Of a stretch of DNA of 49,913 nucleotides, positions 44,357 through 49,913 are shown one piece after another (the stretch's first letter is position 1; each line of letters opens with the position of its first letter). The translations under genes were made by a program, and so were the position numbers. The stretch comes from Pseudomonadota bacterium (GTDB lineage Bacteria > Pseudomonadota > Gammaproteobacteria > Burkholderiales > Thiobacillaceae): the NCBI GenBank assembly GCA_021802945.1, contig JAJZRE010000009.1, positions 1 to 49,913 on the forward strand, written 5' to 3'. The notes under the pieces are model-generated. The model did not search any database and was not told the origin of the DNA. It worked only from the letters and a program-made list of their open reading frames with translations.

Positions 44357-45484
44357 TCAGCCGTAAATCTCCTCCACCGCGAAAATCCGCCGGTGTTCGC
44401 GCATGGCGTAGCGGTCGGTCATGCCTGCGATGTAATCGGCCACCGCGCGCGCGCCCTCGAGCGATTCGCGCGCCTGGTGCTCGGGCGGCAGCAGGCGGGC
44501 ATCGCCGGTGAACGCGGTGTAGAGATCGGTGACGATGCGGCTGGCCTTGGCGCTCATGCGCGCCACCTTGTAATGGCGGTACAGGTGGCGGTTCAGGAAA
44601 CGCTTCAGATCACGGTGCTCGTCCAGCAGCGCCGGGCTGAACGCCGCCAGCGGCGGCGCGGCGCGCACGTCGTCCAGCGTCTGCACGCCGCTGTTTTCGA
44701 TGTTGATCCGCGTCGTATTCACCAGGTCGAGAATCAGCGTGTTGATCATGCGGCGCACGGTTTCGGTCACCACGCGGCGCCCCTGCAGCGCCGGGTATTT
44801 TGCGCGGACCTCGCCCAGGTGGCGGGCAAACAGCGGCACCTCCATCAGTTGTTCCAGCGTGACCAGCCCCGAGCGCAGGCCGTCGTCGACGTCGTGGTTG
44901 TTGTAGGCGATCTCGTCCGCCAGGTTGGCGATCTGCGCTTCCAGCGAGGGCTGCTGCTTGTCGAGAAAGCGCCGCCCGATCTCGCCCAGCTTCTCGGCGT
45001 TGCCGAGCGAGCAGTGCTTGAGGATGCCCTCGCGCGCCTCGAAGGTGAGGTTCAGGCCGTCGAATTCGGCGTAGCGCTCTTCCAGCAGGTCGACCACGCG
45101 CAGCGACTGCAGGTTGTGCTCGAAGCCGCCGTGCTCGCGCATGCAGGCGTTGAGCGCATCCTGCCCGGCGTGGCCGAAGGGCGTGTGGCCGAGGTCGTGC
45201 GCCAGCGCCACCGCCTCGACCAGGTCCTCGTTCAGATTCAGCAGGCGCGCGATGGTGCGGCCGATCTGCGCGACCTCGATGCTGTGGGTGAGGCGGGTGC
45301 GGAACAGGTCGCCCTCGTGGTTCACGAACACCTGGGTCTTGTATTCGAGCCGGCGGAACGCGGTGGAATGGATGATGCGGTCGCGGTCGCGCTGGAATTC
45401 GGAGCGCGGCGCGGCGGGCGGCTCGGCGTGCCGGCGCCCGCGGGTTTGGCTGGAATGCGCTGCGTAGGAAGCTAACGGCTCCAT
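44357..45484 (-). CDS. dgt: dGTP triphosphohydrolase-like HD-domain protein
   Basis: A 375-aa HD-domain phosphohydrolase that should cleave dNTPs to nucleoside and triphosphate. Seen are [20 protein letters not shown], the metal His in [15 protein letters not shown], the HD pair in [15 protein letters not shown], and the last Asp in [19 protein letters not shown] 45484 has AAGGGA upstream, ten bases after the aroB stop, so the two are co-transcribed, a usual aroB-dgt arrangement in betaproteobacteria. Confidence 0.94.
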   Translation of the reverse strand: MEPLASYAAHSSQTRGRRHAEPPAAPRSEFQRDRDRIIHSTAFRRLEYKTQVFVNHEGDLFRTRLTHSIEVAQIGRTIARLLNLNEDLVEAVALAHDLGHTPFGHAGQDALNACMREHGGFEHNLQSLRVVDLLEERYAEFDGLNLTFEAREGILKHCSLGNAEKLGEIGRRFLDKQQPSLEAQIANLADEIAYNNHDVDDGLRSGLVTLEQLMEVPLFARHLGEVRAKYPALQGRRVVTETVRRMINTLILDLVNTTRINIENSGVQTLDDVRAAPPLAAFSPALLDEHRDLKRFLNRHLYRHYKVARMSAKASRIVTDLYTAFTGDARLLPPEHQARESLEGARAVADYIAGMTDRYAMREHRRIFAVEEIYG

Positions 45485-45494
45485 CAAGTCCCTT

Positions 45495-46574
45495 TCAGTG
45501 TGGCGCGGTCAGCACGCCGTTCAGCACCTCGGCCGGCACGTCGCCGGTGATCACCGCCTCGCCCAGCTTTTTCAGCAGCACGAAGCGCATCTTGCCGCCC
45601 TCGACCTTCTTGTCGTGGCCCATGTATTCCAGATACGTATCGACGCCCAGATCCGGCGCCACGTCCGGCAGCCCGGCGGCGCGGATCAGCGCACGGGTGC
45701 GCGCCACGTCGGCTTCGGAAATCCAGCCCAAACGCTGCGAGGTCTGCGCCGCCATCACCATGCCCGCCGCCACCGCCTCGCCGTGCAGCCAGGTGCCGTA
45801 GCCCATGCCGGTCTCGATCGCGTGGCCGAAGGTGTGGCCCAGGTTGAGGATGGCGCGGATGCCGCCTTCGCGCTCGTCCTCGCCCACCACCTGCGCCTTG
45901 ATTTCGCACGAGCGGTAAATGGCGTGGGCGATCGCCGCCGGGTCGAGCGCGCGCAGCCTGTCCATGCCGGCTTCCAGCCAGGCGAGAAAATCCGCGTCCC
46001 GGATCAGGCCGTACTTGATCACCTCGGCCAGCCCCGCCGACAGTTCGCGGGCGGGCAGCGTCTTCAGCGTGTCGGTGTCGGCCAGCACCACCTTCGGCTG
46101 GTAGAAGGCGCCGATCATGTTCTTGCCGAGCGGGTGGTTGATGCCGGTCTTGCCGCCCACCGACGAGTCGACCTGCGACAAGAGCGTGGTGGGAATCTGG
46201 ACGAAGGGCACGCCGCGCTGGTAGCACGCCGCCGCGAATCCGGTCATGTCGCCGATCACGCCACCGCCCAAGGCGATCAGCGTGGTCTTGCGCTCGGCGC
46301 GGTCGCTCAGCAGCGCGTCGAAAATCAGGTTCAGCGTTTCCCAGTTCTTGTAGGCCTCGCCGTCCGGCAGCACCACGCTCGCCACCCTCACCCCGGCGCC
46401 TTCCAGCGTCGCGGTCAGCTGCGCCAGATAGAGCGGCGCTACCGTCGTGTTGGTCACCACCATCACGCGCTTCTGCGCCAGGTGCGGCAGGATCAGGTCG
46501 GCCCGGGCCAAGAGGCCGGTGCCGATGTGGATGGGATAGGCGCGATCGCCGAGATCGACGGTGAGGGTTTGCAT
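45495..46574 (-). CDS. aroB: 3-dehydroquinate synthase
   Basis: AroB makes 3-dehydroquinate from DAHP in the shikimate pathway, using NAD and zinc. The 359-aa product has [10 protein letters not shown], the NAD-binding [14 protein letters not shown], and [20 protein letters not shown]. Zinc ligands lie in [11 protein letters not shown] and the HGEAV segment. ATG 46574 was chosen; a TTG four codons upstream is not needed. A TACAAT at 46607-46612 (minus) may be its -10. aroK, often adjacent, is not present upstream. Confidence 0.96.
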   Translation of the reverse strand: MQTLTVDLGDRAYPIHIGTGLLARADLILPHLAQKRVMVVTNTTVAPLYLAQLTATLEGAGVRVASVVLPDGEAYKNWETLNLIFDALLSDRAERKTTLIALGGGVIGDMTGFAAACYQRGVPFVQIPTTLLSQVDSSVGGKTGINHPLGKNMIGAFYQPKVVLADTDTLKTLPARELSAGLAEVIKYGLIRDADFLAWLEAGMDRLRALDPAAIAHAIYRSCEIKAQVVGEDEREGGIRAILNLGHTFGHAIETGMGYGTWLHGEAVAAGMVMAAQTSQRLGWISEADVARTRALIRAAGLPDVAPDLGVDTYLEYMGHDKKVEGGKMRFVLLKKLGEAVITGDVPAEVLNGVLTAPH

Positions 46575-46695
46575 GGGGCATGCCAAATGAGTAAACGTAT
46601 GTCCGGATTGTAACCAAACCGCGCTTCGTCATTCCGCTCAGGCCGGCAACCGGTCAAATGATCCGCATGATCGGCCACTACACAGCCGATTGAGC

Positions 46696-46732
46696 GCCGC
46701 CGCTTTGCAAGACAGGCGGCTGAACCCATAAT
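46696..46732 (+). promoter_or_regulatory. Candidate promoter and operator of the mntA-hepT pair
   Basis: -35 TTGCAA (46705-46710), 16-base spacer, -10 CATAAT (46727-46732). The -10 ends only six bases before the mntA ATG, so the mRNA would start at or next to it. Inverted repeats GCCGCC (46696-46701) and GGCGGC (46715-46720) flank the -35. The rest of the 164-base gap (46575-46738) shows no gene. Confidence 0.5.
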
Positions 46733-46738
46733 CCGTTC

Positions 46739-47146
46739 ATGGACACGCCCAGCCTCCACGAACTCACGAGAACGCTCAAGGAAACGCTCGCCGAGCACGG
46801 GGGCATTCGCCTGGCGATTCTGTTCGGTTCGCATGCAACCGGACGTGCCTCCGCAAACAGCGACCTCGACCTGGCTGTGCGAACAACCGCACCCCTCGAT
46901 GCTGTTGAAAAAATCGCACTCATCGAAAAACTCGCCGCGTCTACCGGCCTGCCGATCGACCTCATCGACCTCAGCCACGCTGGCGAGCCCCTGCTCGGAC
47001 AAATCCTGAAACACGGTATCCGTCTGGTGGGCAGCGACGAGGACTACGCAACCCTGCTGACCCGCCATCTGTTCGACGCAGCGGACTTCCTGCCCTATCG
47101 ACGCCGCATCCTTGCCGAACGGAGGCAGTCATGGATCGGCATGTAG
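46739..47146 (+). CDS. mntA: MntA-type minimal nucleotidyltransferase antitoxin
   Basis: MntA antitoxins inactivate HepT by adding AMP groups to the Tyr of its active site. The 135-aa product has the nucleotidyltransferase motif GSx10DxD: Gly30-Ser31, Asp42 and Asp44 in FGSHATGRASANSDLDL, with a third acidic residue expected in LPIDLIDLS. The gene has no ribosome binding site and sits directly after a putative -10. Its last 16 bases overlap hepT, typical of a toxin-antitoxin pair. Confidence 0.9.
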   Translation: MDTPSLHELTRTLKETLAEHGGIRLAILFGSHATGRASANSDLDLAVRTTAPLDAVEKIALIEKLAASTGLPIDLIDLSHAGEPLLGQILKHGIRLVGSDEDYATLLTRHLFDAADFLPYRRRILAERRQSWIGM

Positions 47147-47565
47147 TCGAGCAAAAGCTCGAATCGCTGAGGCGCTGCATCGCCCGGGTCCGGCAGAAAA
47201 CGCCGGCCACCGCGGAGGCGCTCGCCAGCGACCCCGATGCCCAGGACGTCGTCACGCTCAACCTCACGCGCGCCGTGCAATTGTGCGTGGATATCGGCGC
47301 CCATGTAATTGCCGGCAGCGACCAGGCTGCGCCCGACACCATGGGCCAGACCTTCGACGTACTGGCCGACATGGGATTGATCGCGCCCGAACTGGCGCTT
47401 CGCATGAAAAAAGCTGTCGGCTTTCGCAATATTGCAATCCACAACTACGAAGCGATCGATTGGCAGATCACGTACCTCATCGCCAGCCGGCACATCGAGG
47501 ACTTTTCCGCCTTCGCTGTTGGAATAATGAATTATCTGGAAGCGCAAATAGACAGTCCTGAGTAA
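47131..47565 (+). CDS. hepT: HepT-type HEPN toxin (putative RNase)
   Basis: HepT toxins are HEPN-fold RNases. The 144-aa all-helical product carries the catalytic and AMPylation motif Rx4HxY as Arg99, His104 and Tyr106 in FRNIAIHNYEAIDW. ATG 47131 has a perfect GGAGG six bases upstream inside mntA, giving 16 bases overlap. The antitoxin is first in the order. The target RNA is unknown. Confidence 0.9.
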   Translation: MDRHVVEQKLESLRRCIARVRQKTPATAEALASDPDAQDVVTLNLTRAVQLCVDIGAHVIAGSDQAAPDTMGQTFDVLADMGLIAPELALRMKKAVGFRNIAIHNYEAIDWQITYLIASRHIEDFSAFAVGIMNYLEAQIDSPE

Positions 47566-47647
47566 GCTGTCACCCGAGTCAAAACGCGGCACGCGCCATC
47601 TGGCTGGATCGCCAAGGGAAATCAGGGCACAAGCAAAAAACAATTCC

Positions 47648-48616
47648 ATGGACAAGTTCGACCCCGCGCTGATTTCCGTCGTCATGCCCTGCCACAATGC
47701 CGCGCCCTACGTGGAGGAGGCGATCGCGAGCGTGCTGGGGCAAAGCTACCCGCACGTGGAACTCATCGTGGTGGACGACGGCTCGACCGACGGGTCGACT
47801 GAAATCCTGCAGCGCCTGGCAACCGAGCACCCCGGCCGCATCAACCTCGTCTTCCAGAACCGGGGCGGACCCTTCGCCGCGCGCAACCGCGCGCTCGCCC
47901 ACGCCAATGGCAACTACATCGCCTTTCTCGACGCCGACGACACCTGGCATCCGGATGCGCTGCGCCAGATGCACGGCGCGCTCGCGGCCGATCATGCCGA
48001 CATCGCCTATTGCGGCTGGCAGGCCATCGGCGTTGCCGCAACCGACCCGAACCCCCAGGTTCCCCCCGTTCTCGACGCGGACGAAGCCGTCGGCCATTTT
48101 CTGGAACACAGGCCGTGGCCGATCAACAGCATGCTGATCCGGCGCCAGTTCGTCGACGAACTGCGCGGGTTTTCCGAGCGTGCGCCCACCGCCATGGACC
48201 ACGACCTCTGGCTGAGGATGCTCGCGCGCCAGCCGCGGCTCGTTCGGGTGCCCGACGTGCTGGCGTTTTATCGCCGTTACCCGCGGGGGGATTTGCACAT
48301 CCCGCGCTGGCGGCAGGTGTTCGATGCCGTTGCCGTGCGCCGCGACTTCGCTCGCCATCATCCCGAAGCCGTCGCCCGCTTCACCCCCGCCCGCCTCAAC
48401 GAGCTGATCTACGCCCCCCTGCTGCGCGAGGCCTATCGCTGCCACTGGCGCAACGAAACCGAATCCGCCCGCCGCCTGTTCCGCCGCGCCTTCCGCCAAT
48501 CCGACTGGAAGGCCGGCGACCTCAAGCACCTCGTCGCCAGCCTGCTGCCCGCCCCGCTCTATCGAAATCTTGTGGATTTCGTCACGCGGCGGCGCAGTGC
48601 GCGCATCGAAGGCTAG
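47648..48616 (+). CDS. Family 2 glycosyltransferase
   Basis: A 322-aa GT-A fold glycosyltransferase: ISVVMPCHNAAPYVEEAIASV, nucleotide-sugar binding VVDDGSTDGST, the metal-binding DxD in IAFLDADDTWHP, and a catalytic-region segment TAMDHDLWLRML. The C-terminal ~100 residues are helical and Arg rich with no membrane helix, so it is cytoplasmic or peripheral. With the deacetylase and the PLP enzyme it suggests exopolysaccharide assembly; the sugar added is unknown. The 82-base gap before it has no clear ribosome binding site near the ATG. Confidence 0.9.
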   Translation: MDKFDPALISVVMPCHNAAPYVEEAIASVLGQSYPHVELIVVDDGSTDGSTEILQRLATEHPGRINLVFQNRGGPFAARNRALAHANGNYIAFLDADDTWHPDALRQMHGALAADHADIAYCGWQAIGVAATDPNPQVPPVLDADEAVGHFLEHRPWPINSMLIRRQFVDELRGFSERAPTAMDHDLWLRMLARQPRLVRVPDVLAFYRRYPRGDLHIPRWRQVFDAVAVRRDFARHHPEAVARFTPARLNELIYAPLLREAYRCHWRNETESARRLFRRAFRQSDWKAGDLKHLVASLLPAPLYRNLVDFVTRRRSARIEG

Positions 48617-48673
48617 ATTTTCGCCACATTGCGCCGTAGACGAAGCGAACAACGCTCAAACCCCGACATTCGA

Positions 48674-49654
48674 ATGACTCCGCCGATGTCCGACCTTGCC
48701 CATCCCCTCTTCCGGTTTCTGGCCAGCCGCCTCGCCCCTGCCGGGCCCGGGGCCCGGCTCAGCATCCTCATCTTCCACCGGGTGCTGGCCGCGCCCGACC
48801 CGCTGTTCCCAAGCGAAGCGACGGTCGAAACATTCGACGCGCAAATGGGTTTGCTCAAATCGGTGTTCAACGTTCTGCCCCTGCCCGAGGCGATCGTACG
48901 GCTCCAGGCGGGCACCCTGCCGGCGCGCGCGGCAGCGATCACCTTCGACGACGGCTACGCCGACAACGTCGAACTCGCGCTGCCCATCCTGCAGAGGCAC
49001 GGACTGCACGCCACCTTCTTCATCGCCACGTCCTACCTCAACGGCGGGCGCATGTTCAACGACACGGTGATCGAAAGCATCCGTCGCTGCACGCAACCCC
49101 GACTCGACCTGAGCGATCTCGGCCTGGGCATGCACGACCTGGGCTCCGGCGCCGCAAAGGCCTTGGCCATCGGAAAAATCCTGCCGCAAGTGAAGTACCA
49201 GCCGCTCGACGCGCGCGAAGACCTTGTTGCGCGGATAGCATCCCGCGCAGGCGTCAGCAGCCTGCCCGGCGACCTGATGATGACGACCCGCCAGTTGCAG
49301 GCGCTGCACGCAGCCGGCATGGAGATCGGCGGCCACACCCACCGTCACCCCATCCTTGCCAAACTGGATGACGCCGGGGCGCGAGCGGAAATCGCGGCAG
49401 GCAAGACCTGGCTGGAAGACACGCTGGGAGATCGCGTCCGGCTGTTCGCCTACCCCAATGGCAAACCCGGGGCGGACTACCTGCCACAGCAGGCCGAGAT
49501 CGTGCGCGGGCTGGGATTCGATGCCGCCGTCTCGACACAGCGCGGGGTCTCGACCCGCCAGAGCGACGTGTTTCAATTGCCGCGCTTCACGCCATGGGAT
49601 GTCAACCGGACCGCCTATGCGTTGCGCCTGCTGCAAAACCTGAAGGCGGCCTAA
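48674..49654 (+). CDS. Polysaccharide deacetylase (NodB family)
   Basis: A 326-aa carbohydrate esterase 4 protein. The catalytic motif AITFDDGYADN (Asp-Asp) lies near residue 91, followed by ATFFIATSYLNGGRMFNDTVIE. The zinc histidines lie in EIGGHTHRHPILAKL, then RLFAYPNGKPG. It would remove acetyl groups from polysaccharide amino sugars. No signal peptide is clear. ATG at 48674 or 48686; neither has a good ribosome binding site. A TTG at 48629 is unlikely. Deacetylases of this type accompany exosortase-associated exopolysaccharide loci. Confidence 0.9.
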   Translation: MTPPMSDLAHPLFRFLASRLAPAGPGARLSILIFHRVLAAPDPLFPSEATVETFDAQMGLLKSVFNVLPLPEAIVRLQAGTLPARAAAITFDDGYADNVELALPILQRHGLHATFFIATSYLNGGRMFNDTVIESIRRCTQPRLDLSDLGLGMHDLGSGAAKALAIGKILPQVKYQPLDAREDLVARIASRAGVSSLPGDLMMTTRQLQALHAAGMEIGGHTHRHPILAKLDDAGARAEIAAGKTWLEDTLGDRVRLFAYPNGKPGADYLPQQAEIVRGLGFDAAVSTQRGVSTRQSDVFQLPRFTPWDVNRTAYALRLLQNLKAA

Positions 49655-49661
49655 GACAGCG

Positions 49662-49913
49662 TCACACCAGCACCTCGACAGGCGCCGGGTGCCCGAGGAA
49701 TGCTGTCGGGCTGGCCGTCAGGCCGTAGGCGCCGGACTGGAACACCACGATCAGATCGCCTTCGCGGGCATGACCCAGCTCCATCCGGTCGCCCAGCACG
49801 TCCAGCGGCGTGCACAGCGGGCCGACTGCCGAAGCAGGCAGCGCCTCGCCTTCGGGCTCGACGCGATTGCCCACCAGCACGGGATAGTTCTTGCGGATGA
49901 CCTGCCCGAAGTT
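49662..49913 (-). CDS. PLP-dependent decarboxylase, C-terminal fragment (exosortase-system type)
   Basis: The last 83 codons of a gene that starts beyond the right edge. The fragment has NYPVLVGNR, GPLCTPLDVLGDRMEL with the conserved Cys-Thr-Pro-Asp-type segment, and EGDLIVVFQSGAYGLTASPTAFLGH. These are the C-terminal barrel of fold III (alanine racemase-like) ornithine/diaminopimelate decarboxylases. The version annotated as exosortase A-associated fits best given the neighbouring glycosyltransferase and deacetylase, but the class cannot be fixed from the fragment. It is convergent with the deacetylase gene, seven bases apart. Confidence 0.85.
   Translation of the reverse strand, partial: NFGQVIRKNYPVLVGNRVEPEGEALPASAVGPLCTPLDVLGDRMELGHAREGDLIVVFQSGAYGLTASPTAFLGHPAPVEVLV

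Overview
The window is a GC-rich, gene-dense chromosomal segment from a betaproteobacterium. The evidence is the tRNA-Tyr/Gly/Thr-tuf unit, the prs-rplY-pth-ychF block with ispE/lolB/tRNA-Gln beside it, a CIRCE operator on rpoH, and a bioB-F-H-C-D unit next to comF. A respiratory, Thiobacillus-like member of the Nitrosomonadales is my best guess (inference only). No phage, insertion sequence or CRISPR array was seen, and no gene-free stretch exceeds about 300 bases.

Layout. 1-700: 5' end of tuf behind three tRNA genes and a consensus promoter (all minus). 700-7,400 (minus): ychF, pth, rplY, prs, tRNA-Gln, ispE, lolB and a TPR lipoprotein. 7,500-12,000 (minus): a four-gene TolC/MacA/MacB-type efflux unit with overlapping genes. 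12,000-15,000 (plus): mutM and a dynamin-like GTPase. 15,000-19,000 (minus): a YfhL-type ferredoxin, coaD, rsmD and a pair of M16 peptidase homologues, one lacking the zinc motif. 19,000-22,500 (plus): ftsY-ftsE-ftsX, then rpoH under a perfect CIRCE element, ending in a 24-bp perfect hairpin.

22,500-38,500 is a 16-kb respiratory block, almost all minus. Read in transcription order it holds a DUF2244 gene, an aa3/caa3 oxidase operon (ctaC, ctaD, a 39-aa protein, ctaG, a DUF2970 protein, ctaE), SURF1, a SCO-like protein, ctaA, cyoE, an Rrf2 regulator, SCO1, then ccoN-O-Q-P and ccoG-H-S with a 35-aa membrane peptide. Both a low-affinity copper oxidase and a high-affinity cbb3 oxidase are encoded with heme A synthesis and copper delivery. 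The copper ATPase gene ccoI, usual in ccoGHIS, is absent.

38,500-43,600 (minus): biotin genes bioB-bioF-bioH-bioC-bioD, each overlapping the next. bioC carries a heptanucleotide tandem repeat and bioH a palindromic insertion, both in frame. A four-helix membrane protein lies upstream. 43,600-46,600: comF (plus), dgt and aroB (minus). 46,700-47,600 (plus): a MntA/HepT (MNT-HEPN) toxin-antitoxin pair. 47,600-end: a family-2 glycosyltransferase, a polysaccharide deacetylase and the C-terminal part of a PLP-dependent decarboxylase, which looks like the edge of an exosortase-associated exopolysaccharide locus.

Most interesting points: HrcA/CIRCE control of rpoH; undescribed-looking small membrane proteins tied to the oxidases; an enlarged FixH-like protein with no ccoI; two different repeat-type insertions inside neighbouring biotin genes; and a candidate leaderless mntA antitoxin transcript.
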